Positions 25,306 to 34,232 of a stretch of 64,000 nt of DNA are shown here, piece after piece. Below the pieces are notes generated by a model that saw nothing but the letters and a program-made list of their open reading frames with translations, searched no databases and was not told where the DNA came from. This DNA is from Suipraeoptans intestinalis (GTDB lineage Bacteria; Bacillota; Clostridia; Lachnospirales; Lachnospiraceae), in NCBI RefSeq assembly GCF_009696485.1, contig NZ_VULY01000018.1:1976001-2040000 (forward strand), given 5' to 3'. Made by a program: the position numbers and the translations under genes. Position 1 is the stretch's first letter; each line of letters begins with the position of its first letter.

Positions 25306-27177
25306 ATGCAGTACACCCAAGCACAGATCGACCGGGCAAACGCTGTCAGTCTGGAAGATTTTCTCCGCACACAGGGAGAGACGCTTATCAAAAGCGGACG
25401 GGAATACCGCTGGAAAGAACATGACAGCCTAACCGTCCGGGGAAACAAGTGGTTTCGCCACAGCCAGAGCAAGGGCGGCTATCCCATTGATTTTGTCATG
25501 GAGTTTTACGGCAAGTCCTTTCCCGAAGCTGTCCAGCTCTTAACCGGCGAAAGCGGTGAGGGACAGAGCGAAGCCAGCACAGCACCGCCCACAGCGTTTC
25601 ACTTGCCCTTGCACAACAGGACAGCCGACAGAGCAATCCAATATCTCACAGAAAGCCGAGGTCTCAACAAAACGCTTGTTGAGGCTTTTCTTCTTTCCGG
25701 GGATATTTACGAGGACGCAAAGCGGCACAATGTTGTGTTTGTCGGCAGAGACCGAAGCGGTACGCCGAGATACGCCCATGTGCGAGGAACGGCAGACCCA
25801 TTCAGACAGGACATTGCCGGGTCTGACAAATCCTATCCGTTCCGACACGAGGGTAATGGCAATCAGCTCTTTGTCTTTGAAGCGCCGATTGACCTGTTAT
25901 CGTTTATCTGCCTTTATCCGCAGGATTGGCAGACAAGAAATTATCTTGCCCTGGGCGGCGTTTCGGGCAAAGCCCTTGACCGTTTCCTTTCTGAACGCAA
26001 GGACACCCGAAAAGTGTTCCTCTGCCTTGACAGCGACACCGCAGGAAGCGAAGCCTGTACCCGACTGGCACAGTCCATTCCCGGCAAGATCGCCGTCATG
26101 CGCCTTGTCCCGGCAAGGAAAGACTGGAACGATGTTCTCCGTCAGCAAAAGGACATTCCGAGCCACAAATTCATAGCCGAAACAATCACGCTGCGAGAGC
26201 TGCCCACCGCCCAGCCTGTTCCCATGCTCCGCATGGCAGATGTGGAGCTGACGAGCGTGGAATGGCTATGGTTTCCCTATATCCCCTTTGGAAAGCTGAC
26301 GATCATACAGGGCAACCCCGGCGAGGGCAAGACCTACTTTGCCATGCGTCTTGCGGCGGCTTGCACCAACCGAAAGCCCTTGCCCGGTATGGAAACCCTT
26401 GAACCGTTCAATATCATTTACCAGACTGCCGAGGACGGTCTGGGTGATACGGTCAAGCCCCGACTGATGGAAGCAGACGCAGACCTTGAAAAAGTGCTTG
26501 TCATTGACGATAGAGACACACCACTGACCCTTGCCGATGAACGCATCGCAAGGGCAATCCGGGAAAACAACGCAAGGCTGGTTATCATTGACCCGGTACA
26601 GGCGTTTCTGGGCGCAGATGTGGACATGAACCGGGCAAACGAGGTGCGCCCGATATTCCGCAGTCTGGGAGACATTGCACAGGCTACCGGGTGCGCTATC
26701 GTGCTGATCGGACACCTCAACAAAGCCGCAGGAACGCAAAGCACCTACCGGGGATTAGGGTCTATCGACATTACGGCGGCAGTCCGCAGTCTGCTCTTTA
26801 TCGGCAAGCTGAAGGACAGCCCCACAACAAGGGTACTTATCCATGAGAAAAGCTCCCTTGCGCCGCCCGGACAGTCCCTTGCCTTTTCTCTGGGAGACGA
26901 GAAAGGTTTTGAATGGATAGGAGCTTATGACATTACCGCCGATGAACTGCTTGCCGGAACGGACACAGCCAAGACGGAAAGCAAGACCGCACAAGCGCAA
27001 ATGCTCATTCTGGAACTGCTGGCAGATGGAAAGCGTATGCCAAGTGCAGAGCTGGAAAAGACGGTCAATGAGCGTGGGATTTCCTCACGCACCATGAGAA
27101 CGGCAAAGAGCCGTATCGGGGACAGGCTTGTGACCGAGAAAGACGGCACAGCATGGGTCTGCTATCTCCGAGACTGA
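25306..27177 (+). CDS. Toprim/DUF3991 and RepA-like AAA ATPase fusion (primase-helicase)
   Basis: The 623-residue protein starts at the ATG after AAGGAGGAC. N-terminal residues 1-110 have the DUF3991-like part (WFRHSQSKGGYPIDFVMEFYG). A toprim-like domain follows (LFVFEAPIDLLSF, VFLCLDSDTAG). From about residue 320 a RepA/RecA-like ATPase shows Walker A IIQGNPGEGKTYFAMRL and Walker B RLVIIDPVQAFLGAD. A winged-helix-like tail ends the protein. It probably primes and unwinds DNA for replication of the excised or transferred element. Confidence 0.85.
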   Translation: MQYTQAQIDRANAVSLEDFLRTQGETLIKSGREYRWKEHDSLTVRGNKWFRHSQSKGGYPIDFVMEFYGKSFPEAVQLLTGESGEGQSEASTAPPTAFHLPLHNRTADRAIQYLTESRGLNKTLVEAFLLSGDIYEDAKRHNVVFVGRDRSGTPRYAHVRGTADPFRQDIAGSDKSYPFRHEGNGNQLFVFEAPIDLLSFICLYPQDWQTRNYLALGGVSGKALDRFLSERKDTRKVFLCLDSDTAGSEACTRLAQSIPGKIAVMRLVPARKDWNDVLRQQKDIPSHKFIAETITLRELPTAQPVPMLRMADVELTSVEWLWFPYIPFGKLTIIQGNPGEGKTYFAMRLAAACTNRKPLPGMETLEPFNIIYQTAEDGLGDTVKPRLMEADADLEKVLVIDDRDTPLTLADERIARAIRENNARLVIIDPVQAFLGADVDMNRANEVRPIFRSLGDIAQATGCAIVLIGHLNKAAGTQSTYRGLGSIDITAAVRSLLFIGKLKDSPTTRVLIHEKSSLAPPGQSLAFSLGDEKGFEWIGAYDITADELLAGTDTAKTESKTAQAQMLILELLADGKRMPSAELEKTVNERGISSRTMRTAKSRIGDRLVTEKDGTAWVCYLRD

Positions 27178-27268
27178 CAACAGGAACACGGCAAGCGTGG
27201 CAAAGACGGCAAGGTTTTTATAGATACCTTAATGTTGCCGCCTTGCCTTGTTCCCTCATACCGACATC

Positions 27269-27298
27269 GCCCGATGATGAACAGTCACCGGGCATTTT
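27269..27298 (+). terminator. Hairpin with T-run before tnpW
   Basis: GCCCG (27269-27273) pairs with CGGGC (27289-27293), followed by five T and then the tnpW ribosome site. Confidence 0.65.
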
Positions 27299-27319
27299 TC
27301 ATTTACAGGAGGATTTTGA

Positions 27320-27478
27320 ATGAACAATACCGCAACCAACACCGCCCCTTGCCCGACTGTCAGAAAGCAGATCGGAAAGACAACCTATATCGTCCGTGTG
27401 CATTTCAGCCAGACCGCAAAAGAGACGATGGAGGACAAAATCAAGCGTCTGCTCCGTGAGGAAGTCCGCAAAATGTAA
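27320..27478 (+). CDS. tnpW: TnpW transposon protein
   Basis: A 52-residue protein starting after CAGGAGG. It reads TVRKQIGKTTYIVRVHFSQ, then KETMEDKIKRLLREEV, the TnpW signature. It is the last gene before the right end of IME-3, at the same site as in Tn4451. Function unknown. Confidence 0.8.
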   Translation: MNNTATNTAPCPTVRKQIGKTTYIVRVHFSQTAKETMEDKIKRLLREEVRKM

Positions 27479-27524
27479 CTTCTTTTTGAATTTGATGAAA
27501 AAGTCCTTGACTTTTCGTCTCTGG

Positions 27525-28320
27525 AAAAACGGCAAAATCTATTCTTATCTCTTGTGGTGCAAGGCTTGCTCCATTTGATATTAGGGAACTTAGGGACTTG
27601 ATGAGTGAAGATGAACTTGAGCTTGATACACTCGGAGATAGAAAAACGGCACTCTTTGTTATTATCTCTGATACTGATGATACCTTTAACTTTGTAGTAT
27701 CCATTATGTACTCACAACTTTTTAATCTCTTATGTGATAAGGCAGATGATGTATATGGCGGACGATTACCTGTCCATGTGAGATGCTTGCTTGATGAATT
27801 TGCAAACATCGGCTTAATTCCAAAGTTTGAGAAACTTATAGCAACAATCCGTTCCAGAGAAATATCAGCAAGTATCATACTTCAAGCACAATCTCAGTTA
27901 AAGGCAATCTATAAGGATAATGCCGATACAATCGTAGGTAACTGTGATAGTACCTTGTTCCTTGGTGGCAAGGAGAAAACTACACTAAAAGAATTGTCTG
28001 AAACACTGGGAAAAGAAACGATAGATTTATATAACACATCGGAAACAAGGTCAAATCAAAAGTCTTTCGGACTTAATTATCAAAAGACAGGTAAGGAACT
28101 GATGAGCCAAGATGAGATTACTGTAATGGACGGTGGTAAATGTATTTTTCAGCTTAGAGGTGTAAGACCTTTTCTTTCAGATAAATTCGACATCACAAAG
28201 CATAAGAACTATAAGTTCTTAGAAGATTATGACAAGAAGAATGTGTTTGATATTGAAGAATATATAAAGAGAAAAGGCAAGGTTAAGCTTAATAGAAATA
28301 CGGTAATTACAAGATTGTAA
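27525..28320 (+). pseudogene. virD4: virD4 coupling protein, fragment 4 (C-terminal)
   Basis: The native frame resumes right after GG at 27524 with KTAKSILISCGARLAPFDI. It holds TLGDRKTALFVIISDTDDT and the Walker B region CLLDEFANIGLIP, and ends at a natural stop after NRNTVITRL. An ATG at 27601 could start a truncated product of about 240 residues lacking Walker A. With the other three pieces it restores 593 residues. Confidence 0.88.
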
Positions 28321-28349
28321 GATTTACTGTTATAACTATATGGTCGAGG

Positions 28350-28396
28350 GTATATTTGATATAATAGAGCTAGATAAATTTGAATTTGAGGGGGTG
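28350..28396 (+). promoter_or_regulatory. Cargo promoter and 5' box before ABC-F gene
   Basis: Minus-10 TATAAT (28360-28365) and AAATTTGAATTTGAGGGGG (28377-28395), lying between virD4 and the ABC-F gene in the ICE backbone. Confidence 0.58.
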
Positions 28397-28401
28397 TTTT
28401 T

Positions 28402-29880
28402 GTGTCAACAATTAAAATTGAAAACCTCACTTTCTCATATTATGGCTATGTAAAACCTATATTTGAAAATGTATCATTTTCATTTGATACGAACTGGAAA
28501 ACAGGGCTAATAGGAAGAAACGGAATTGGAAAATCAACACTATTCAAGCTACTTCTAAACCAAGAAGTTTATAAGGGGAAAATCAGCAAAAGTGTTGACT
28601 TTATTAAATTTCCGCCAAATATAATTGATACTTCAAAATTAGGGATTGAGTTATATAAAGAACTAATATCAGATGAGGAAGAATGGAAATTATTTAGAGA
28701 ACTTAATTTGCTAAATGTAGATGAGAATCTTGTTTACAGAGAGTTTGAAACGCTTTCTAAAGGAGAACAAACAAAAATCCTTTTAGCTATTTTGTTTACA
28801 AGAGAAGATGGCTTTTTACTTATTGATGAACCAACAAACCATTTAGATATGGACGGAAGAAAAATTGTAAGTGAGTATCTGAAAAGTAAAAAAGGTTTTT
28901 TGCTCATATCTCATGATAGAGATTTTTTAGATGGCTGTATCAATCATGTAATTTCTATTAATAGGAATTCTATTGATATTCAATCAGGAAATTTTACATC
29001 ATGGTATGAAAACAAATTGATGAAAGACCAATTTGAAATAAGTAAAAATGAGAGATTAAGAAAAGATATTAAACGATTAAAAGAGGCTGCAAGACAAAGT
29101 AAAATTTGGTCAGATAAAATTGAAAATACTAAAAATGGCGTGAAAGTATCTGGTGTAAAACCGGATAAAGGACATATTGGGCATCAATCTGCCAAGATGA
29201 TGAAGAAATCCAAGAATTTGGAGAATAGACAAAACAAGGCAATAGAAGAAAAACAGAGTTTGCTAAAAGATATTGAAACAAAGGAAAGTCTATTATTGCA
29301 TCCATTACATCATCATAAAAGTCCTCTAATATCGGTTAGCAATTTATCATCATGCTATGGAGAAAGACAGATATTAAGCAATGTAAGTTTCGAGATAAAA
29401 CAAGCCGATATAGTGGCTATATATGGTCAAAATGGTAGTGGAAAATCAACTTTGATTAAAATTTTGTTAGGGTTACATCATGAGTATATTGGTGAAATAA
29501 AATCGGCAAGTAATTTAAAAATATCGTATATTCCTCAAGATACATCTAATTTAACAGGTAGCCTAAATGAGTATATTCATAAGCAAGGTGTTGATGAAAC
29601 ATTGTGTAAAACAATTCTTAGGAAATTAGATTTTGCAAGAGAATTATTTGAAATGGATATGAAGAACTATAGCGATGGACAAAAAAAGAAAGTTTTAATC
29701 GCTGCAAGTTTGTCAAAACCAGCTCATTTATTTGTTTGGGACGAACCGCTAAATTATATAGATGTAATATCGAGAATACAGATTGAGGAAATTATAAAAG
29801 AAGCAAAACCTACACTCATATTTGTGGAGCATGATAAGAGATTTGTAGAAGATATAGCTAATAAAATAATACGATTATAA
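28402..29880 (+). CDS. Lsa-type ABC-F ribosomal protection protein
   Basis: A 492-residue soluble protein with two ABC domains and no membrane segments. Domain 1 has Walker A IGRNGIGKSTLF, LSKGEQTKIL and LIDEPTNHLD. Domain 2 has YGQNGSGKSTLI, YSDGQKKKVL and WDEPLNYID. The pattern and length match Lsa/CplR-like proteins that rescue ribosomes from lincosamides, streptogramin A and pleuromutilins; the drug range here is inferred. GTG start after GAGGGGG. It sits as cargo between virD4 and ssb. Confidence 0.85.
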   Translation: MSTIKIENLTFSYYGYVKPIFENVSFSFDTNWKTGLIGRNGIGKSTLFKLLLNQEVYKGKISKSVDFIKFPPNIIDTSKLGIELYKELISDEEEWKLFRELNLLNVDENLVYREFETLSKGEQTKILLAILFTREDGFLLIDEPTNHLDMDGRKIVSEYLKSKKGFLLISHDRDFLDGCINHVISINRNSIDIQSGNFTSWYENKLMKDQFEISKNERLRKDIKRLKEAARQSKIWSDKIENTKNGVKVSGVKPDKGHIGHQSAKMMKKSKNLENRQNKAIEEKQSLLKDIETKESLLLHPLHHHKSPLISVSNLSSCYGERQILSNVSFEIKQADIVAIYGQNGSGKSTLIKILLGLHHEYIGEIKSASNLKISYIPQDTSNLTGSLNEYIHKQGVDETLCKTILRKLDFARELFEMDMKNYSDGQKKKVLIAASLSKPAHLFVWDEPLNYIDVISRIQIEEIIKEAKPTLIFVEHDKRFVEDIANKIIRL

Positions 29881-29891
29881 ACTAAATAACA

Positions 29892-29912
29892 AATTCCAGT
29901 TTGTTGAACTGA
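29892..29912 (+). repeat. 3' cargo box after ABC-F gene
   Basis: AATTCCAGTTTGTTGAACTG, twelve bases after the stop codon. Confidence 0.6.
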
Positions 29913-29933
29913 AAAATTGAATACTAAATGCGT

Positions 29934-29972
29934 AAGACGATAGAAAAGAAAAAAATCTATCGTCTTTTTTCA
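29934..29972 (+). terminator. Rho-independent terminator after ABC-F cargo
   Basis: AAGACGATAGA pairs with TCTATCGTCTT, followed by six T. The stem equals the hairpin before repA at 4772, so it may be backbone rather than cargo. Confidence 0.78.
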
Positions 29973-30015
29973 TGCCTATTTTCAATTTATATTGCGATCA
30001 ATAAATAGGGGAAAC

Positions 30016-30029
30016 TCGCTAATTAGCGA
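30016..30029. promoter_or_regulatory. Perfect 14-base palindrome upstream of ssb
   Basis: TCGCTAATTAGCGA is a perfect palindrome in the 250-base gap between the ABC-F cargo and ssb. It may be an operator; the binding protein is unknown. Confidence 0.4.
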
Positions 30030-30115
30030 ACTAGTATTTCAAGTACCTTTCACTAATATATACACGACAAAATGCTAATTCCCTTAAATATGTTAAAGAC
30101 AATAAAGGAGATAAG

Positions 30116-30211
30116 ATGATAAGGATTAGAAGTCCCACTAAGAAAAAACTAAATAGCAAGAGTATCAGCGATTGGAAAAGAAAAACTCCGATCGCTTTTT
30201 TATTGAAATGA
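30116..30211 (+). CDS. Possible 31-residue leader peptide before ssb
   Basis: A short open frame (MIRIRSPTKKKLNSKS, then a basic tail) with a good AAAGGAG site. It runs through the hairpin at 30167 and stops 16 bases before ssb. It could be a leader whose translation unwinds that hairpin, or chance. Confidence 0.35.
   Translation: MIRIRSPTKKKLNSKSISDWKRKTPIAFLLK
30167..30202 (+). terminator. Hairpin with T-run before ssb
   Basis: AGCGATtgga pairs with tccgATCGCT, followed by six T, about 25 bases before the ssb start. Confidence 0.72.
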
Positions 30212-30227
30212 AAAGGAGAAATTTTTA

Positions 30228-30539
30228 ATGAAGCAAGAAATGATTAACATCAATGCCAACTTAGTGGCAGAGCCTACTTTCTCAAGTTTTGAAAAAGAGG
30301 GCGAAGAAGTAGAAGTTGTAAACTTTACGCTTGTAAAGAAGTACGGAAAAGGCAAGGAGTACATTAACTGTGCAGCCTATGGAGAAAAAGCGGATAAAGC
30401 AAAGGACTTTGAAAAGGGCGATTTGATTCATGTATTCGGCTACTTTAAGAAGCGTGAAAAAGAGGGAAAGACTTACAAAAACTTTGTAGTGAAGTCATAC
30501 AACAAGATTGAAAAGAAAGAAGAAAATGAGGAGGAATAA
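30228..30539 (+). CDS. ssb: Single-stranded DNA-binding protein (ICE)
   Basis: A 103-residue OB-fold protein. NFTLVKKYGKGKEYINCAAYG and GDLIHVFGYFKKREKEGKTY follow the SSB strand pattern. It is shorter than chromosomal SSB and ends in an acidic tail (KKEENEEE). It probably protects transferred single strands. The start follows AAAAGGAG. Its place between virD4 and maff2 fits Tn1549-type elements. Confidence 0.85.
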   Translation: MKQEMININANLVAEPTFSSFEKEGEEVEVVNFTLVKKYGKGKEYINCAAYGEKADKAKDFEKGDLIHVFGYFKKREKEGKTYKNFVVKSYNKIEKKEENEEE

Positions 30540-30542
30540 ATT

Positions 30543-30683
30543 ATGGAATTTTTCGCACAGGCAGTCAATGTATTAAAAATTTTAGTTATGGCAGTAGGAG
30601 CAGGACTTGGAGCATGGGGCGTTATTAACCTGATGGAAGGTTATGGTAACGATAATCCGGGTGCCAATGCTCATGTACGGTAA
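30543..30683 (+). pseudogene. maff2: maff2, 5' fragment
   Basis: The frame starts MEFFAQAVNVLKILVMAVGA and continues through the conserved EGYGNDNPGAN to HVR, where GG at 30679-30680 marks entry of IME-4 and a stop follows at once. Maff2 is a small membrane protein of Tn1549-type conjugation modules. Joining to 54373-54453 gives 73 codons (72 residues), the usual family size. Confidence 0.88.
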
Positions 30684-31058
30684 GGAAGCAAGCAACCGAA
30701 AACAAGAGATAGACCGCCAGCACTACACTATTCCGAACCAAAGACCAAAAGATAAGCATTGTGGGAAAATCTAAACTTTTGGATTTTCCTACAATGCCAA
30801 CTACGGCGGAATCCCTCCCACTCCTTATATCTTTCTGTATACATTGAATTTGTATTTAGTAAAATGCAGACAACACCACGGATCGGCTTTTGGTTGGACA
30901 ATTCCAACCAAACACCACAGCAGACAGCAGAAAACATTCTGAACGCTAGGAAGCCGGTATGATTGTTACATATAAGGGGAAGAAAAATTTCTTTTAGGTA
31001 CTTGCTTTCCTAAAACTGATGTGATACAATGATTTAATCCAGAAAAGGAGTAAAAAAT
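30684..31058. other. Non-coding left end of IME-4 with two strong hairpins
   Basis: No convincing gene. It holds an inverted repeat with 16-base arms (30756-30771 with 30782-30797, one mismatch) and a 10-base perfect one, TTTGGTTGGA/TCCAACCAAA (30889-30912). They may insulate tet(W) or be recombinase-binding arms. Confidence 0.5.
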
Positions 31059-31295
31059 ATGCGGCAAGGTATTCTTAAATAAAACTATAATCAAATAGTG
31101 GGAACAAAGGATTATGATAGCTCCTTTTGTAGGGGATTAGTTTTTTGTACCCAATTTAAGAATACTTTTGCCTTATCAATTTTGACATATCCCCAAAAAC
31201 AGCAATCACAAACAGGTGTATGCTGTATATGTGTATGTCCGCAACTTATAATCCCCAGTGGTAAAAGTATTTTACTGCTGGGGATTTTTATGCCC
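31002..31295 (+). promoter_or_regulatory. tet(W) promoter, leader peptide and attenuator
   Basis: TTGCTT and TACAAT, 17 bases apart, form the promoter. A leader frame MRQGILK (31059-31082) follows AAAAGGAG. Its GTATTCTTAAA (31069-31079) is complementary to TTTAAGAATAC (31155-31165). A strong terminator, ATCCCCAG...CTGGGGAT plus T-run, lies at 31251-31290. This is the attenuation layout known for tet(M)-like genes: slowed translation changes folding and lets transcription continue. Confidence 0.8.
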
Positions 31296-31323
31296 TTTGG
31301 GGCTGTAAAGGGAGGACAATCAC

Positions 31324-33243
31324 ATGAAAATAATCAATATTGGAATTCTTGCCCATGTAGACGCTGGAAAGACGACCTTGACGGAGAGCCTGCTATATGC
31401 CAGCGGAGCCATTTCAGAACCGGGGAGCGTCGAAAAAGGGACAACGAGGACGGACACCATGTTTTTGGAGCGGCAGCGTGGGATTACCATTCAAGCGGCA
31501 GTCACTTCCTTCCAGTGGCACAGATGTAAAGTTAACATTGTGGATACGCCCGGCCACATGGATTTTTTGGCGGAGGTGTACCGCTCTTTGGCTGTTTTAG
31601 ATGGGGCCATCTTGGTGATCTCCGCTAAAGATGGCGTGCAGGCCCAGACCCGTATTCTGTTCCATGCCCTGCGGAAAATGAACATTCCCACCGTTATCTT
31701 TATCAACAAGATCGACCAGGCTGGCGTTGATTTGCAGAGCGTGGTTCAGTCTGTTCGGGATAAGCTCTCCGCCGATATTATCATCAAGCAGACGGTGTCG
31801 CTGTCCCCGGAAATAGTCCTGGAGGAAAATACCGACATAGAAGCATGGGATGCGGTCATCGAAAATAACGATGAATTATTGGAAAAGTATATCGCAGGAG
31901 AACCAATCAGCCGGGAAAAACTTGCGCGGGAGGAACAGCAGCGGGTTCAAGACGCCTCCCTGTTCCCAGTCTATCATGGCAGCGCCAAAAATGGCCTTGG
32001 CATTCAACCGTTGATGGATGCGGTGACAGGGCTGTTCCAACCGATTGGGGAACAGGGGGGCGCCGCCCTATGCGGCAGCGTTTTCAAGGTTGAGTACACC
32101 GATTGCGGCCAGCGGCGTGTCTATCTACGGTTATACAGCGGAACGCTGCGCCTGCGGGATACGGTGGCCCTGGCCGGGAGAGAAAAGCTGAAAATCACAG
32201 AGATGCGTATTCCATCCAAAGGGGAAATTGTTCGGACAGACACCGCTTATCAGGGTGAAATTGTTATCCTTCCCAGCGACAGCGTGAGGTTAAACGATGT
32301 ATTAGGGGACCAAACCCGGCTCCCTCGTAAAAGGTGGCGCGAGGACCCCCTCCCCATGCTGCGGACGACGATTGCGCCGAAAACGGCAGCGCAAAGAGAA
32401 CGGCTGCTGGACGCTCTTACGCAACTTGCGGATACTGACCCGCTTTTGCGTTGCGAAGTGGATTCCATCACCCATGAGATCATTCTTTCTTTTTTGGGCC
32501 GGGTGCAGTTGGAGGTTGTTTCCGCTTTGCTGTCGGAAAAATACAAGCTTGAAACAGTGGTAAAGGAACCCTCCGTCATTTATATGGAGCGGCCGCTCAA
32601 AGCAGCCAGCCACACCATCCATATCGAGGTGCCGCCCAACCCGTTTTGGGCATCCATAGGACTGTCTGTTACACCACTCTCGCTTGGCTCCGGTGTACAA
32701 TACGAGAGCCGGGTTTCGCTGGGATACTTGAACCAGAGTTTTCAAAACGCTGTCAGGGATGGTATCCGTTACGGGCTGGAGCAGGGCTTGTTCGGCTGGA
32801 ACGTAACGGACTGTAAGATTTGCTTTGAATACGGGCTTTATTACAGTCCGGTCAGCACGCCGGCGGACTTCCGCTCATTGGCCCCGATTGTATTGGAACA
32901 GGCATTGAAGGAATCGGGGACGCAGCTGCTGGAACCTTATCTCTCCTTCATCCTCTATGCGCCCCAGGAATACCTTTCCAGGGCTTATCATGATGCACCG
33001 AAATACTGTGCCACCATCGAAACGGCCCAGGTAAAAAAGGATGAAGTTGTCTTTACTGGCGAGATTCCCGCCCGCTGTATACAGGCATACCGTACTGATC
33101 TGGCCTTTTACACCAACGGGCGGAGCGTATGCCTTACAGAGCTGAAAGGATATCAGGCCGCTGTCGGTCAGCCGGTCATCCAGCCCCGCCGTCCAAACAG
33201 CCGCCTGGACAAGGTGCGCCATATGTTTCAGAAGGTAATGTAA
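31324..33243 (+). CDS. tet(W): Tetracycline resistance ribosomal protection protein Tet(W)
   Basis: A 639-residue EF-G-like GTPase that removes tetracycline from the ribosome. The G motifs are [19 protein letters not shown] and INKIDQ. The length and the C-terminal sequence ([21 protein letters not shown], then [13 protein letters not shown]) fit Tet(W) rather than Tet(M). A mosaic allele cannot be excluded by eye. The start follows AAAGGGAGGAC. It is GC-rich relative to the ICE and carries its own leader attenuator. Confidence 0.94.
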   Translation: MKIINIGILAHVDAGKTTLTESLLYASGAISEPGSVEKGTTRTDTMFLERQRGITIQAAVTSFQWHRCKVNIVDTPGHMDFLAEVYRSLAVLDGAILVISAKDGVQAQTRILFHALRKMNIPTVIFINKIDQAGVDLQSVVQSVRDKLSADIIIKQTVSLSPEIVLEENTDIEAWDAVIENNDELLEKYIAGEPISREKLAREEQQRVQDASLFPVYHGSAKNGLGIQPLMDAVTGLFQPIGEQGGAALCGSVFKVEYTDCGQRRVYLRLYSGTLRLRDTVALAGREKLKITEMRIPSKGEIVRTDTAYQGEIVILPSDSVRLNDVLGDQTRLPRKRWREDPLPMLRTTIAPKTAAQRERLLDALTQLADTDPLLRCEVDSITHEIILSFLGRVQLEVVSALLSEKYKLETVVKEPSVIYMERPLKAASHTIHIEVPPNPFWASIGLSVTPLSLGSGVQYESRVSLGYLNQSFQNAVRDGIRYGLEQGLFGWNVTDCKICFEYGLYYSPVSTPADFRSLAPIVLEQALKESGTQLLEPYLSFILYAPQEYLSRAYHDAPKYCATIETAQVKKDEVVFTGEIPARCIQAYRTDLAFYTNGRSVCLTELKGYQAAVGQPVIQPRRPNSRLDKVRHMFQKVM

Positions 33244-33246
33244 AGA

Positions 33247-33290
33247 TACATAATCGTCAAGACGGCAACAATCAGAAGTTATGGAGGGTA
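33247..33290 (+). promoter_or_regulatory. 5' cargo box before second methyltransferase
   Basis: AATCAGAAGTTATGGAGGG (33270-33288) lies just after tet(W). The same box, AATCAGAAGTTAAAGGAG, precedes the small minus-strand gene at 39909. Confidence 0.58.
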
Positions 33291-33293
33291 ACA

Positions 33294-34061
33294 ATGGAAT
33301 ATAGTAAGGAAGATTTAATGGAAGCAAAAAAGCAAATTTGGGGAGTGGGAGAGAACATGGGAACAGAGGAAAGTAAAAAAATCTGGGAGGAGAACGCACA
33401 ATTTTGGGATAATGCAATGGGTGACGAATCTAATGAATTTCACAGAGAGGTAGTGCGTCCCAAAGTAACGGAACTTCTATCTCCTAATCCTGCGGATTAC
33501 ATTTTGGATATTGCGTGTGGCAATGGAAATTATTCTTCGTATCTTGCACAAAGAGGCGCTTCGGTTGTCGCTTTTGATTACAGCAAAAAAATGATAGAAT
33601 TGGCTAAAAGACGGCAATCACAATATGCAAAACAAATTGAATTTTGTGTGGCGGATGCGACCGATAGAAAAAGTATATTAGAATTAAAAAGAAATCGAGC
33701 CTTTACGAAAGCAGTTTCTAATATGGCAATTATGGATATTACGGATATTGAACCACTTCTTATGGCTGTTTATGAACTGTTGCAGGAAAGCGGAATTTTT
33801 GTCTTTGCAACGCAACACCCTTGTTTTGTCACGTTGACTGAAAAATATATGACACCGCACAGTTACTATGATATAGCGATTGAAGGGCAACCGAAAGAGC
33901 AGATTTATTATCATCGTTCCATACAAGATATTTTTAACCTTTGTTTTAGAGCTGGATTTGTCATTGATGGATTTTATGAAGAATGTTTTAAAACCAACAA
34001 AGAAATTCCTATGGTAATGATAGTAAGGCTTAAGAAGGTAAAACGTGATAGCTTAAAATAA
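33294..34061 (+). CDS. Class I SAM-dependent methyltransferase downstream of tet(W)
   Basis: A 255-residue protein. Motif I is YILDIACGNGNYSSYLA, followed by VVAFDYSKKMIELAKRR; FVFATQHPCFVTL comes later. The substrate is unknown. The first 15 residues (MEYSKEDLMEAKKQI) resemble the start of the small protein encoded at 39909 (MKYTIDELTAAKRQI), suggesting the gene was captured after that start; the native start may be ATG 33357. A 3' cargo box overlaps the stop. Transcribed with or just after tet(W). Confidence 0.85.
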   Translation: MEYSKEDLMEAKKQIWGVGENMGTEESKKIWEENAQFWDNAMGDESNEFHREVVRPKVTELLSPNPADYILDIACGNGNYSSYLAQRGASVVAFDYSKKMIELAKRRQSQYAKQIEFCVADATDRKSILELKRNRAFTKAVSNMAIMDITDIEPLLMAVYELLQESGIFVFATQHPCFVTLTEKYMTPHSYYDIAIEGQPKEQIYYHRSIQDIFNLCFRAGFVIDGFYEECFKTNKEIPMVMIVRLKKVKRDSLK

Positions 34062-34080
34062 ATTCAAGTTTGTCGGGTAA
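34061..34080 (+). repeat. 3' cargo box after methyltransferase
   Basis: AATTCAAGTTTGTCGGGTAA, overlapping the stop codon. Confidence 0.57.
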
Positions 34081-34092
34081 ATAGCAAACCCA

Positions 34093-34232
34093 GCCGAGCC
34101 AGTCAACGGTCAAGATGAACGGCGCATATGCGCAGCCGTTGACAGCCCCGCCCGCCTTTGCTGGTAGGCAATCAAGGGGCGACAGCAAGAAGTGCCACCG
34201 CCCCGCACTATTATTCAGAAAGGGGAATTTCC
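34093..34232. other. Non-coding segment with long inverted repeat
   Basis: GTCAACGG and CCGTTGAC flank a 12-base palindrome GCGCATATGCGC (about 34102-34143). It may be a regulatory site or part of a transfer origin; not assigned. Confidence 0.4.

Larger units (their letters stand above)
19190..27524 (+). mobile_element. IME-3, Tn4451-like mobilisable element inserted in virD4
   Basis: The element of 8335 bases lies between GG at 19188-19189 and GG at 27523-27524. Order: recombinase, TnpV, broken kinase with oxidase cargo, oriT-like region, DUF3847, MobA, small Cys protein, primase/helicase-like protein, TnpW. This closely follows Tn4451 (tnpX, tnpV, cargo, mob, tnpW). The backbone is GC-rich, unlike the AT-rich virD4 around it, pointing to a different donor lineage. 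Confidence 0.88.

Noticed and set aside
30756-30912. Insertion sequence ends near tet(W)
   Set aside because: There are strong inverted repeats but no transposase and no target duplication nearby.
31324-33243. Mosaic tet(W)/tet(M)/tet(O) allele
   Set aside because: The C-terminal part differs from Tet(M) but fits Tet(W) as I recall it; no breakpoint could be shown without alignment.
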